The translations under genes were made by a program, and so were the position numbers. From assembly GCA_013180625.2 (NCBI GenBank), contig SNVD02004565.1:620001-684000 (forward strand): DNA of 64,000 bases, in the 5' to 3' direction. The DNA comes from Boswellia sacra (lineage: Eukaryota > Streptophyta > Magnoliopsida > Sapindales > Burseraceae). Of this stretch, positions 36,201 through 49,014 are shown in pieces; positions within the stretch are counted from its first letter, which is position 1, and every line of letters starts with the position of its first letter. The notes beneath the pieces are model-generated. The model made no database searches. It was not told the origin of the DNA and was given only the letters and a program-made list of their open reading frames with translations.

Positions 36201-37775
36201 GGCGAAATCCGTCTCAATGCATTTATTTACATAAGTATGGATGAGCATCCGGAAGAGCCTGAATGGTTTCCATCTCCAATTTTTGAGGTACTCTACTCTA
36301 GTTTAGATGCTTAAAGAAGGTGCTTGCATATTGTATGACACAGTTACTTATTGTGGAAACTCCAATACTTAAAAAACAAAAAAGATTGACTACATAGCCT
36401 ACTCTTAGTTATATATGGTTTGCTCGGTGTCGTCAAGATCATTGTAAAATTTAACTTGATTACAACTTTTATATTGTGATTTTACTGATCAATTATATTG
36501 TTGATATCTTCTGCTTTTGTTGTTGCCTCAACCTGAGGTGAGGCAACCCTCAAAACAAGATGCAAGCATGCAGTAAGAAGCAAATCCTATCATAATCAAA
36601 TATGGTATTTTGCATTCTGGTTGCAGCAGGATGACTTGACATGCTATCATACTTTGATGCCATCCACTTATAGACATGGGAATCTTGTGTCTTGCGTTCG
36701 TTAAAACCCTATGAAGAATTACTAACTCAACTCAATTCAGGAACTTTTTTCGAAATTGACTCGGATGGCAACCATTGCAGCTGATATGTTCGTGGGGAGG
36801 GAAAGGTTTGCAACAATTCTATTGATGAGACTGATGGAGACGGTGATCTTGTGGCTTTCTGATGATCAAAGCTTTTGGTTTGAGATAGAGGAGGGGCAAA
36901 AGCCTTTGGGTCCTCTTGGATTACAACAGGTGCATTTGAAAACAATATGTCGTTATTGCATTCACTAAGTCCATTAGCTATCTTATTGTCGATAATTGAA
37001 TTCTTTTGAGCAGATTGTTGTTGTTTATGCAGTTTTATTTGGATATGGAGTTTGTGATGCTATTTTCATCACAAGGCCGCTATTTATCACGCCACTTGCA
37101 ACAAGTCATTAAAAACATTATAGCTAGAGCTATTGATGCTGTAGCTGCTAGTGGATTAGATCCCTACAGGTAAATCCCGCAGAAAGACTACTATAAAACT
37201 CTTTTGGATAGCAATATTTTCCTCTTTTTTTTTTTTTTTAGTGTCTCGTAGAATGTAAAAAACCTTATTGCATGCTCGTTTTTATTTGAAAACAGAAAAA
37301 CATATAGATAAGGTACAAGTTCAACGATGCATTATTTTCAAAAAAAGTTTTATTTTATAAAAGAAAGAGCAAAAAGTTATTTTCTTTATTTTTTCACGTG
37401 CTCCTTACTTTCTTTATCCATTCTTACTACACATTATAAAAGATATTCATAAATAAATCCTTTTTTTAATTTTATACACAAGTTTTTTAAAACAAAAACA
37501 CACAAATCATAACCAAATACAAATGAACAAGCGATTTTAAGCTACCTGCTTATCTTACTAGCCGCTGTGCAGGGATGTTTTTTGAAGTATTATACGATCA
37601 GAGTATCTCTTTCTGCTTGATATAGTCTGACAAATCTTATTTTGACAGTATATTGCCTGAGGATGACTGGTTTGCTGAAGTTGCTACAATAGCGATAAAG
37701 ATGATAACTGGTAAAGTGGACTATGGAAACGTTGAACGAGATGTTACTAGCCCCACTGCATCCGTTTCCATGTGA
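33284..37775 (+). CDS. EXO84: Exocyst complex component EXO84 (EXO84A/B type), intact
   Basis: Seven exons: 33284-33442, 33573-33670, 34142-35189, 35775-36287, 36741-36929, 37033-37169, 37649-37775, all with GT-AG borders and matching phases, giving 756 aa. Arabidopsis EXO84B is of similar length. EXO84 is one of eight exocyst subunits that tether secretory vesicles to the plasma membrane. Diagnostic stretches: LKRASAEEMRRCVYANYSAF, LAERRVDEALAALDEG, LADQLAEATNQPSTRG, LKKLGDGPRAHTLLL, AYSSELVTWA, LANASLLADELLPR, MFVGRERFA, GDQSFW-like DDQSFW, LPEDDWF. The C-terminus ends SPTASVSM, as in the family but shorter. Exons 1-4 are duplicated as the pseudogene at 7944-11265; exons 5-7 are single copy here, so this is probably the only working copy at this locus. 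Assignment to A or B paralogue is not certain. Confidence 0.94.
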
Positions 37776-39899
37776 TCACTCATATCCATGGGAGTAACTA
37801 GACCTCAACCATTGTCACTGTAAACCTGCATTCTACTTAACTTGTAGGGTAGTCTTAACTTTTGCTCCAAGGGAACCATGTTAAACCGTTGAACATTGTA
37901 TAGATTTACTTAAAATTGTGTCTTTAATGATTTTTACATAGTTTTTTATAAAATTTACAATTTTTTAGAAAATATACACAATCTTAAAAAAAACTTACAC
38001 AACTTTTGAGGGTTTAACATGTGTTATTAGGATCCATGTTAAAACTATTCTAACATGCATCATAGGAATCACCATTTGATGTATGAATTAGGAAGCTTCT
38101 AATCTCAAGAGTCCAGTCCCGGTTATATTTTTGGCCTTGAATGTGTGGAGAGAATCACCCATAACCACTTATGAGGCGGCTCTGTGTAACATAAAAAGTG
38201 CAAATGTTTGTTGTCAATCGATGGAATGCCATTATGTTTTCTACACCATGTAAATAAGAGTTGCTTTTTATTATCTTTTTCCCTTGTAGATCTTGTTGAT
38301 CAATGGTTGATCTTTTGAATTTTTTTTTTTTATATGCTCAAACTGTTAATAGCCTTATAAAACAAAAAGGAGTACTCCGTCTTTAATGGGATTTTATTTC
38401 CTTCATTTTCCTCCCAACACTTAGAAAAAATGTTTGATGTTTCGCGTTTAACTTTGTCCACTTTTCTCTAGCTATCCTAGCGTGAATCTTTAATGAATTA
38501 TTTCTTTCTTTCCTCCGACACAAAATCATTATCATAGTTAAACTAGAATTGGGTTGTGCTGATAAATCAGAGTTATTGCGGGAGCAAAACATGCATGCCA
38601 AGAAAGTGATGCCATTTCCTCGAAAAGAATCATGTATAGCTTCCTCCTTTCAGTGCCCATAATGACTCATTTCACAAGGTTTGATTTTTTTTTTTCAATT
38701 TTTGTTACCATCTCAGATTTAAGGTTATTTTAATTTCCTTGGTACCAGTAGCAGTGAAAATGAATAATAGTATTCATTTCAAATATTTATCTTAAATCAT
38801 ATGAAATTGAATAATAATTGTTAAGTAGATTGTGTGATATAATAAATGCCTCTGATAGTTTTAAATTAATGTCACATATTTTTGTATAAAAATTTAGAAT
38901 ATGTAGCTTTATTTGTTACAAAAAAATTTTTGGAAGACATAGTAGACATGGGTGCACGGGCAGGAGTGTACTGAAGGCATGGAGTTGGACCATTCTATAG
39001 CGATCTTGACATTGTCCAGATAGCGTCAAAGATTCCACATCTTTCAATTAAGATCTAGCTCCGATTATATTAGAATAGTACTTCCAATCATCTTTTGGCC
39101 TTCAAATTTTTCTCCAAACACGCCAAAGTATCGTAATCATGTCCTTTCAAGTATGCACATGACAATAAGAACCTTCTTGAAGTTCCAAAACGTACAGAGA
39201 AACCCTTCTTGGGTGAATAAACAAGGGCAGCAACTCTGCTCTTTGATGTCAGAACATAGAAGTTATTAAAGTACAGCAGGACCATTAGTAATCTAAGAAC
39301 ATGGAAGTTGTCAAAACCTTTACTTGCTTCCTTGAGAGAAGCATCTGTTATCTATTAGTAAAAAATTGGCCAGTTAACTGTTATCAGTATCAAAGAGTAT
39401 CGAATCATGTGATAATATATTCTTATTTCAGGAAGCTGGAAGGCTGGCTGTGGATTAGGTACTTCAGTTTGTTACTACTACAGTGGAAGTGTAGCTTCTT
39501 AGGATAGATGTCTTGGATTCTTTTGAACATCATGGAAAGAGCTGGCTATTAATTTAATCATTTCGCAATATTGGGTAAAGAAATTTTCTGTTATTTGGTA
39601 GAATAATAAAATGTGGAAACTGTGATCTCTATTGACCACTTTAACCAAAACCAAGGACAACATGATTCAGACACACTAATGCTTTTCAGCATTACATACA
39701 ATAAAGGGAAAAGATAATAAAAAAGAAAAAGCAAAAACAAAAATATCTTTGACTAACTTGGCGCTTACTCCTTTATTTTAGTCCCAAAAATGTGCAGCTA
39801 ATTTGATGTCCAACCACCACCTGTCAATTTCTTACTTTTCTATTGAGATCCCCGGAAATACTAGTTGAGGGATACCTCATTTTAGCTGTCCACTGCAAA
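37776..39899. other. Intergenic region between EXO84 and the LRR gene
   Basis: AT-rich. The first part holds the EXO84 3' UTR. A 65-codon minus-strand frame at 39088-39285 reads like protein (FSVRFGTSRRFLLSC) but I recognise no family. A shorter plus-strand frame lies at 39301-39507. Nothing else can be supported. Confidence 0.55.
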
Positions 39900-41870
39900 A
39901 TGGGTTGTCAGTGGCTCTTAGTTGTTGCAGTATTCACTATCATTACACTTGGAGAAGGAAAGATCAAGATCACTGCTGGTGGCGTATGCAACCCCAATGA
40001 CCTGAAAGGTCTAAGCAGCTTTAAAGCTGGAATTCACACTGACACATCTGGCCGGTTAGCCAAGTGGGTTGGGCAGAGTTGTTGCAGTTGGGAAGGTATT
40101 TCCTGCAATAACAACACCGGAAGAGTTACAGAAATCAACCTCCCAGGATTCATCTCCACAGATGATTTTGTGTTTCAGTCCCAGATGGTAGGAGGGCTGT
40201 CTCCTTCAATAACACTTCTCACCTCTCTTGAGGTCCTTGATCTTGGTGAACTCATTGGTCTTGGAGGAACGATCCCACCATCGATTGGTCTCCACCTTCA
40301 GAATCTTCAGAAGCTCCATTTATATGGCAACAAGTTAAGTGGGCCAGTACCAGACAGCATTGGCAAGCTGTTGAATCTCAAAGAACTTCACTTGCATGAG
40401 AATAGATTATCTGGGACTATCCCTCCAAGTTTGGGCGACCTCAAAAATCTGAATGAGCTGCTTCTGTATGCAAATCAATTTACTGGTAAGATACCTGATT
40501 CATTGACAAGCTTGACAAGTCTTGTACGTTTGGATCTTCATAGCAATTATCTGAATGATCAGATACCAGAAAAGATTGGTGAACTGCAGGTATTGGAAGA
40601 ACTTGATTTCTCAAGCAATCTCTTAAGAGGAAAAATCCCAACTTCATTGACCAAATTGAGTGCCATTAAAGTCTTATACTTGGACAGCAACCATCTTGAG
40701 GGGGAAATACAATTTCCATCTAGTTATGGTCAAATGCTTTCCCTGGGCTTCCTGAGACTGCAGAACAACAATCTAACTGGAAGGATACCACCAAATATTG
40801 GGTATCTTGTGTCCCTCCAGAGAGTCTCCCTAGCAAACAACAAGCTCGAGGGAGAAATTCCTGCTAGTTTGGGCAATCTACAAGATTTGACAGAGTTATA
40901 TCTTAATGGCAACAGGTTATCTGGCCGCATACCAAAGTCAATTGGTCAACTCTCTCGCCTCTTGTTCTTAAGTGTTTCTCATAATTTGATTCAGGGACCA
41001 TTGCCTAACGAGATGTCTTCCCTCCAGAATCTTCAGACAATTGATCTGTCATTCAACCTTTTGAAACTCTCCTCCATCCCAAGATGGCTAGCAGAATTGC
41101 CTTCTCTTTCCCGTATATATTTGGCAGAATGCGGAATCGAAGGTGAAATCCCAGAGTTCTTGAGAACTACTCCAAGTCCAATACAGGAACTGGACTTATC
41201 AATCAACCATCTCACTGGAAGCATTCCAGGATGGCTTGGAAGCCTCAGTCAGCTATACTCTCTGAATCTCTCCAGAAATTCACTTGTTTCAAACATCCCT
41301 GCGACGATTACCAACTTACGAGACTTGGGGGTGCTTGATCTTCATTCAAACAAGCTAACAGGTTCCATAAGTCGGGTATTTGAGATAGAGAAAAGGTTTC
41401 CTGATGGTTCACTGGCGTACATTGATCTCTCAGAGAACCGCTTCTCAAGTGGAATAGAGCTAATAGGTGAAGGCGCACAAACTGCTATTCAGTTTCTCAA
41501 CTTATCACATAATTTTCTACCAGGAAGGTTACCCATTTCAATAGGGAGATTGAAATCACTAAGAAGTCTAGATTTGAGCTACAATAAGTTGGGTTCTGAA
41601 TTGCCCAACACTCTAGCAAATGAAAGCCTTTTAGAGACACTGAAGCTGCAAAAAAACCAGTTTACTGGTAAAATCCCGAGTGAGTTTTTGAAGCTAAGAA
41701 AGTTGAAGGAATTGGATTTGTCAGACAATCTTTTGGTGGGGGAAATACCTGCAGGTGAACCTCTCAGCAAATTTCCTCAGAGCTCCTTCTCTGGAAACAG
41801 AGGTTTATGTGGCAAACCTCTCAATAACCCTTGTAAGATTCGCAATGTTGTTCATGCCCTTCGAAACTAA
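39900..41870 (+). CDS. Secreted leucine-rich-repeat protein (receptor-like, no membrane helix)
   Basis: Single exon, 656 aa from the Met at 39900; an in-frame Met 19 codons upstream is unlikely because MGCQWLLVVAVFTIITLGEG makes a good signal peptide. An LRRNT_2-type cap follows (VCNPNDLKGLSSFKAGI, then SCCSWEGISCNN). Roughly 20 tandem plant extracellular LRRs of about 24 residues cover residues 90-610 (for example LDLHSNYLNDQIPEKIGEL). A Cys cap (FSGNRGLCGKPLNNPC) and a 12-residue tail end the protein. No transmembrane helix or kinase is present, so it is probably apoplastic, like PGIP- or DRT100-type LRR proteins but longer. Such proteins often bind ligands or receptors; the partner here is unknown. 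Confidence 0.9.
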   Translation: MGCQWLLVVAVFTIITLGEGKIKITAGGVCNPNDLKGLSSFKAGIHTDTSGRLAKWVGQSCCSWEGISCNNNTGRVTEINLPGFISTDDFVFQSQMVGGLSPSITLLTSLEVLDLGELIGLGGTIPPSIGLHLQNLQKLHLYGNKLSGPVPDSIGKLLNLKELHLHENRLSGTIPPSLGDLKNLNELLLYANQFTGKIPDSLTSLTSLVRLDLHSNYLNDQIPEKIGELQVLEELDFSSNLLRGKIPTSLTKLSAIKVLYLDSNHLEGEIQFPSSYGQMLSLGFLRLQNNNLTGRIPPNIGYLVSLQRVSLANNKLEGEIPASLGNLQDLTELYLNGNRLSGRIPKSIGQLSRLLFLSVSHNLIQGPLPNEMSSLQNLQTIDLSFNLLKLSSIPRWLAELPSLSRIYLAECGIEGEIPEFLRTTPSPIQELDLSINHLTGSIPGWLGSLSQLYSLNLSRNSLVSNIPATITNLRDLGVLDLHSNKLTGSISRVFEIEKRFPDGSLAYIDLSENRFSSGIELIGEGAQTAIQFLNLSHNFLPGRLPISIGRLKSLRSLDLSYNKLGSELPNTLANESLLETLKLQKNQFTGKIPSEFLKLRKLKELDLSDNLLVGEIPAGEPLSKFPQSSFSGNRGLCGKPLNNPCKIRNVVHALRN

Positions 41871-42593
41871 AAAATCCCGGTAAATTGATGTAAAAGCTTC
41901 TCAAATTACTCGAGTTACGCCATTGTCTTATTAAGAATGATCCTTCATAGTTCTGAAATTATTTGATCCAAATTACTGGCTTATTACGCTAAGCAAATGC
42001 ACAAGTTCAATGAAGTAAACATGTTTTAAAAATAAAATAAAATAAAATCATCTGCAGCTGCAAGGACATGGAAACTAGTATTTAACACTTTTATCTTGTG
42101 ATATCCATTTGTCCCATTTATATTTTTCCCTTTCGAATAAAGTCAATACACTATTTTTCGTTTTTGAATCATGTCAATATCCTATTTTTTGTTCTTATCG
42201 TTAATTACCAGGAGATGCTATTATTCGTCCTATGTAAAAGAATACCGAAATCGAGCAGAGCATGTCCTGGCCCCTGCTGCTATTCAATTCAAGACTTTTT
42301 TCTTTCAAAAGGGCGAATCATTGGTTTCTCTTTATTATCTTGGAACACAAATTCCGCTAAAACAGCATTTTTATGTGCCTAACTCTTTTTCTATCATGGT
42401 ACCATAACATTGATTTGGAAAAAAATTCATTGAATTCCATTTGTGGGGACAAAAGTGGGACCTGGCCTCTGTTAATGGAAATGAAGAGCCTATTCCAGAA
42501 CAGAGCCTCACAAGATGCAAAAGATATTTCTCCAGAAATTAATCTTTCATTGAGTAACTAGCTTTCAGCCTTGCACTGTTTGAACACCTATAA
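41871..42593. other. Convergent intergenic region (LRR gene and EDR2_C gene 3' ends)
   Basis: Short space between two convergent genes, probably both 3' UTRs. An AAAATAAAATAAAATAAAA run lies near 42030-42048. The 94- and 78-codon open frames at 42098-42407 overlap in different frames and resemble nothing known. Confidence 0.6.
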
Positions 42594-45500
42594 TCAGAGG
42601 GCCTCTTCATTGTGCCCCAGTTGTTGGTAATTCATGTAGTCAATGCCATTTAACCGTATACAACACAAGATCTGCTCTGGCAACTCTTCAGCTTTGTTCC
42701 CCTGTTTGAGATCCAAATATCAAGTACAAAGAAAAAACAAACTTTTATAAGCCAGAATAAAAGACTAATGAACTGATTTTTAACTCAAAAAATATATAGA
42801 TAAATTTATCTTGCTTTGGACAAAAATACTAATAACAATATCTTGCCTGAATCGTGAGGCCAACATCCAAGACACAGTGCTTCAGTCTGTCTAGAAATGT
42901 TTCAAAACCTTTCCTAGAAATGTAACTAAATCTGTGCATATCTATATCAATCTCAAAGTAATTCTCTCCCTGTAAAAAAAAAATAAAATAAAATAGAAGG
43001 ATAGTGGTAAGTCTAAGAAGGAAGAATCCAAAAGATTTAAAAAAAAAAAAAAAAAAGAGTCAAAGGAGAACATATAAAATTTTTAGTGTTTCTATATCCC
43101 GTTGCAAACAAATTATCATGGTCTTCCTCACATCAGAGCCCATCATCCAATATCTACACAAAATTAACTCACTGTAGACCAAGAATTCTATAATTTATTA
43201 GGCTAATACCTAAAATATTTTTCTGTATAAACTTGAACTTAAAATTTCAGATACACAAAAATTAGCAAGGCCCATTTCTTGCAAGGATTAGTGCCTGTTA
43301 GACACCTGAATGCTACTGCCATAATGTAGAAACAATCAAATGGAAAACCTTGGTCAAACTTGAACTATCCCACTCTAGATTATTTAATAAATAAAGAAAA
43401 TAAATTTTCAATTCATACCATTTTGTCTGCAAAAGGAATACTAATTGGTTCTCTTTCAGTGGAGCAAAATGCATACAAATCTTATTCCCCTCATACCAAA
43501 CCTAACGTCCATTTAATTTGCATTTGCATGAAGGAAAGAATGTGGGGTTAGTATATATATGTATATATTTATTTATATGTATGTATAGAGTTGAAAAGAT
43601 ATGTTGGCAGCATAGATCATGATCACCAAAACAAAAAATTCAAAAATGTCAAATATATATGGACAGTTATTTTTTAAGTAAAACGAATGTAAAAAGAGAT
43701 GACCAATTAGTTTGAATTATTGACACACACACAATTGATGAGAAATGTTTTATTGAACAGAAAACTGGAATATCTGAAACCTGCTTCGTATTTTCACTCA
43801 GACATAATATGTGGACTTGCTTACTATAGACGCTGGTGTGAGGCTACAATATATGAGATTGTGGTTACGAATAGATTATTGCCACAAATCAGAGAAGTCA
43901 AAGGAGCTGTGCTTGGGACAGTACAGAAAACTAAATTTTTCACACTGATATAGTTTCAAGAAAACCTGAGTCGGATTTATTCTTACCAAGTAAAACTCAT
44001 GTTGTGGGCGTGAAAGTACAGGTTTTTCATTGTAAGCCTGCATAAGTTTTCTTTCAGCTGCACCTAAATGAAGATCTTCCACATTTGCAACACGACCCAA
44101 TATTTTCAACCTTTCCCGAAAAGGTACAATAGTATCTACAGGAAAGCCTTTGACCTTTTCAACTTCATCATCAATTAACCTCTGTTTTGCAAACCATCAA
44201 GGCAAAACAATCAGATGGCTTGTAAATCAGCTAGTAAAATGAGATGTGTAAGTACAAAAAGATCTTAGAATTTTAACATCACAAAAGTGAAGAAGCCCTG
44301 ATTCTCAGATTGGCACAGTGGAAAAATTAATGTGCCAAAATTTCAAAGCCTGTGGCATGCAAATCAAGAATGATTGACCATAACAGGAGTGTGAGGGTGA
44401 ATATTTACTCTAGGATTAGTAAGCATTATCATTACTAAAGATGAGAGCTGCATGAATAATAGAAATAAAATTGATTAGAGAGGCCCCAACTTACTCTGAG
44501 ATTTTCTTGAAAATTAGGTGGAAGTTCCTTAGAGTAACTGTCAGAAAGCTTAAAGTACAGAACAAAACTCATTCCTTCACCATCAGTCTCACTTTGAAAA
44601 ATTGTGGCAGGGTACAAAGGAATCTGTGGAACTTAGAAGAAAGCAGTTAGTACAAAAACACATGATAAAGAAAACAATAAACTATAAAGTAGAAAATTAG
44701 AAAACAATAAACTATAAAGTAGAAAATAACTCATCTTGTGCATAGAAGCATTCACAAGTGACAAGGAGGGATACCTGAACATTTACAACAAGGATAGCTG
44801 GGAGTTTCCCATTAGAATTAATAGCAGGAAGTTCCACCAAGCGAGCTATATGATCTATTTTTCGCTGAGTTAAGAAGACATCAACACCAAACGGATAATA
44901 TGCAGCATAAGTAGGTGCAAAGTCCTTCTTTTTGTCCCTGCAATATAAAGTTCACTAACAAGTTAAATGAGAAAACAAGTTTTGCAAATAGGGGAATCGA
45001 CGTATTTGAAGTCTCAAATAAAACTTTATAAACTTCATTATTAGTGCTTACTATTGCATCTATAAACATTAATTTAACATAACACAAGTAAATACACATG
45101 TACATTGCGTAAAATTCATACACATGGAAATCAGTTAAATTATGTTTCCTTAGAGTCTCACCTAAAGTAATTCTCTGCTCGAACTTTAAAAGTATTTGGC
45201 TGAATATGTGACCAACTATCAAGCATCTTCTTTTCTATTGGGCAAAAAGGTACTTGAGAACCTGCTATTGGCCTTGACAGAAGCCTCTTTGAAGAAACTG
45301 AAATACAATAAGAATAAGTTAAAAACTTAAAAGCACGCATCAAAAAACAGGTTAAAAACAAAAACTCCTTATGGCATTTTTATATTGCCCTCAGTTGTTT
45401 AACCACCTGCAACTAATATGACTTATTTGGCAAAGCAGAGATTTGGAATGTAAATATATCCACAGAGCAAAATTGCTCAACACTCAATGGAGATATGTAA

Positions 45501-48153
45501 AAACTCTACATACTTATCAAACATCAGCCCTTATGCTTGTTAGAGGACCCAAGAAGCACCAATATTAAATTTTAGTCCCTCCAGAAAACTAAATCAGTTA
45601 TAGGGTAGCAAAATTAATCAGCAAACAGGGAACATGAAATTATCAGTTAACTCTATCTAATGAAGAGTCATAAGTTAGAAATTCAAGAAACGGTTGCAAA
45701 CATTACGCGTTATCTATGGCTTTGTCCGAATGTTACAATTTTGATAATTTGACAAGAAAAAGACTATTTAACACAAATTCGATAAAACAAACAAACTATT
45801 TGCAGCAAGATTACTTAATTTTTTAATATTATGGACATATTATAGTCTTAATATAAAGAAAACAATCAGTGCTCATGCCAGTATTTTCAGAAAATAATAA
45901 AACTTCGAAGGTGAAATAAACACTCACACAGGGCAACATTAGGATGTCCATCCCTCCATTTAAAGGAAAGTTTTGAGGTGGCCTTTTTCCATGGCCTTGG
46001 CGGACTGGAGCTTAGTGATCTTCTCTTTTCAACTGAGGGGACTGTAGAAGCAAGACAAGGCAAACAATTGGTAGGCAGAATTCCGCAAGCGTCTGCCAAT
46101 CCTTCATCCTTGCCAGAACCCTCATCAACAGAGGACGAGATCTCATCAAGGAACACAGGTTGCTTTCCTTCATTAGAAGGCCCATCTGATTTTGATTGAG
46201 ATTCAACATTATCTAAATTGACCTGCATATTTGAATTTTTGCCAACCTCAACAGTATTGCGAGCAGAATTTCCAGCCGACACATTCCCTGGTCTCTGCAA
46301 CTGGTCACTCAAAGAGGTAGAGTGTATATTGACATTAGCATCCCTTGGGGATGCATTACTCGATCTGGACAATCCTTCAGAGCCATTAACAGATGACACA
46401 TCTGCAGACCTCAGAGTAAAAATATTTATAAAAATATCAGCTATGTAAGGACAAAATATATCATTTATCAATATGATAGCATCATATGTCCACAAATATC
46501 TCACCATCTTGAACACTCTGGAAATCTTCTTCACCATCAGACTCAAATTTTGCGACTGAATCAAACCAAGCATCATCACTACTTCCTGCAGAAGCCCCCA
46601 CACGAAATAAAACTAAAAGTTACAGACATAAGTGATAAAGTTTCAAGGTGAAGATTAGCAGCAATATTCATGGTCGATGGTTAATAGAAACAAGAATGAC
46701 ACTGAAGACAATTTTGAATAAGTGAAGACTAGTATATCATGGAAAACTTTGGTCCAAAGTTTAGCATATACTTGAGAAGTATATGTTTCCCTAGAACCAA
46801 CAAAAGAAAAGAATAATGAAATGGTTGGCCATGATAAATGATTAAGTATGAACCAACAATGATACATTCTTTCCCCTCTTTTCAAATCAACATATAAATA
46901 TGATTAACATCACTCAATTATATTTGCCTCGTCAAAAACAAATTTTCCTCAAATAAAAATAGCAACACACTACTAACTCCTGCTCAATGGAGATGCCTTC
47001 ACCAGATTGATTTTTTATAAAACTCCTTGAAGCCAAGCAAGCAAGTTATCTTGCGTCAATGCTACAATCTAAATTAAGAAAAAAAAAATCTAAAGCTGCA
47101 CTCAGGGCTAACAGAGAGTGATAAAGAACACAGAATAATTATCTCAGCAATGGATCTCTAAAATGGACACTTCACAACATGCAATTCCAAATCTCAATAC
47201 AATTTTTAGTCCCCAACAAGAAGCAACTAAACAAAACCAGCAGTATCCAAATATAAAATCAGAGCTGTCCATGTCCATCCGTTCAACTATCAGGCTCCAC
47301 AACCACAATCAATTGAAATCTCTACAATCTCCCTAAAGTGACATGGAGGATGATACACCAAAATAGCCCACTGGCGTTTCTAAACTGACTTAGATTCACT
47401 GCCTCATCTTGTAAACTACATTCTCTTATCGCCAGGAAAAGTGAAAAAAACTTCAAATTCAGTAATTTTTGAGGAAAACCAAGTTTATTTTTTTCTATAG
47501 CACCAAAACTGTAATCAACAAAAAAAACCCCACTTAAAGAAACCCTTGCTTCACATAAGGATCAGACAGAATATGCCAATCAACCATTGACAGATGTCCT
47601 GCTACCTTCCTTCAAGGGAAGAACATCCTTTCCTGATCACATTACAAATAACAGACTTAACTTTCCAAAACAAAAGGCTATCTCCACAGGACCACTTTAA
47701 CAAGGAGATTCACAACCTGCCAACAATTCCAGAATCCAGAATCTAAACCTCGAACTGAAAACACAAAAATAAGAACACAAACCATCACGAGAACCCACCA
47801 AACAAATCAATGAAAAACAAAACACAATGGTGTAATCACCATTTTCCGAACTGAAAACTAAACCAAAAAATAAATAAATAAATAAACTTTGATGGCAAAA
47901 ACAATCTAGGAAGACAAAGCAAAAGAGAGGGAACGTTCAAAAAAAGACCTTGAAAAGTGGGGGTATGGAAGGACGAATGACGATCAGGTGGTGCAGATGG
48001 CCAATCACTCTTGTCCACTGATCCTTCAGATGATAAACGAGAAGACACTCTGTCTCCTTTCTTCCATGTCTTCCTCCTCTTGCGGTTCTTCCTCTTTGAA
48101 GACCTCAATCTCCCACCAACGCACCCATCAGGCTTGGACACGCAAGCTCCCAT
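42594..48153 (-). CDS. EDR2_C (DUF1336) domain protein, CW14-like
   Basis: Nine minus-strand exons: 47949-48153, 46505-46585, 45928-46401, 45162-45297, 44775-44937, 44495-44623, 43987-44181, 42847-42969, 42594-42701, giving 537 aa. The start MGACVSKP fits N-myristoylation (Gly2, Ser6) with a nearby Cys4 that could be palmitoylated, and a Lys/Arg-rich stretch follows, which suggests membrane attachment. Exon 2 has the conserved [19 protein letters not shown]. Exon 3 is a low-complexity linker with [17 protein letters not shown] at its end. Exons 4-9 form the EDR2_C domain ([82 protein letters not shown]). The family is related to Arabidopsis EDR2, a PH-START negative regulator of defence, but this short class lacks PH and START and has no proven function. 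Intron 8 uses a GC donor (42845-42846). Confidence 0.92.
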
Positions 48154-49014
48154 GTTTTCCTCACAAACAAAGATGAAGATCAATCACGTTCTTCCTCACC
48201 ATCAAAGATATTTTTTTGTTTTTCTGGGTAGTCATGAACAATAATAAACAAACGAGTCTATGAAGGAGAGGAGCGAAGGAAAGCAAGAGAGGTCTCTGGT
48301 GGTGGTTCAAGAATTGTAATTGAAGTCAAAAATAAATAAAAAGGGACAAAGCACTGACGGCAGTTTTTGTTTATTTCATTGCCTGCCTGCGTGCGTGCAT
48401 AAGGCATCTAGTTTATCTTGCGAGAATTACAACCGGACCCCACCCCATTCTAGGAACACCAAATTACCATGCCACGTGGCTTTGTTATAACTTACTTACC
48501 CCCAAGTCGTGAGGTGTCGGGCATCCACTCCGGGGACCAACTTCTACGCCGGTGCGGTGAGATGAGATGATGGGGTGGGGTGGTGCTGTGCTGCTCTTGT
48601 TGACTTTGCTGCTGCCTTTTTTACACCTTCCTTCCACATTTCGCCATTTATGCCGTTTCAGCCTTCTCCACGTCTCTTCCGTTACAACGTCCCTTTTTTC
48701 ACTAATCCAAACTCTAAGATGTGGCGTACTAGTTTTCGTGAAAAAAAATTAAAAGAAGGGACAAAAAATAAAAATAAATAAGAAAATTTATATCTTATTC
48801 TTTAGACGTCACATTAAATTATAAATTTTAAATTATAAATTTAATATTACTATTTTTTAATTTTTATCTAATAAATTCACTACTTTTATGAATTAATGTA
48901 AACAATAACCAGCACCAAGAGAGGATTTCTGTTAATTTCTTTTTTGGTTTTATTCGTTAATTTTATTTTCCTTTTTTAAACTAAAAAGTTACATATCAAA
49001 TCTAAAATATTAGT
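48154..49014. other. 5' region of the EDR2_C gene and flank of the gypsy-type element
   Basis: Promoter and 5' UTR of the minus-strand gene, then AT-rich DNA up to the LTR. Overlapping open frames at 48567-48781 are not conserved-looking. Confidence 0.55.

Larger units (their letters stand above)
27667..36505 (+). repeat. Segmental duplication, copy B (mutated GPAT plus intact EXO84)
   Basis: Collinear with 2651-11484. Its left end is exactly the 3' LTR end at 27666. Its right end, where similarity to copy A stops, lies in intron 4 of EXO84, whose remaining exons follow without a break. Copy B is therefore continuous with the ancestral right flank, and copy A with the ancestral left flank. 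Confidence 0.95.

Noticed and set aside
39088..39285. 65-codon minus-strand frame with protein-like composition
   Set aside because: No recognisable domain, no partner exons and no paralogue in the window; could be a gene relic but cannot be supported.
42098..42561. Small plus-strand frames after the LRR gene
   Set aside because: Overlapping frames with no similarity to anything known, between two convergent 3' ends.
45887..46603. 238-codon minus-strand frame as a separate gene
   Set aside because: It is exon 3 and exon 2 of the EDR2_C gene read through their introns; the first and last parts are intron sequence.
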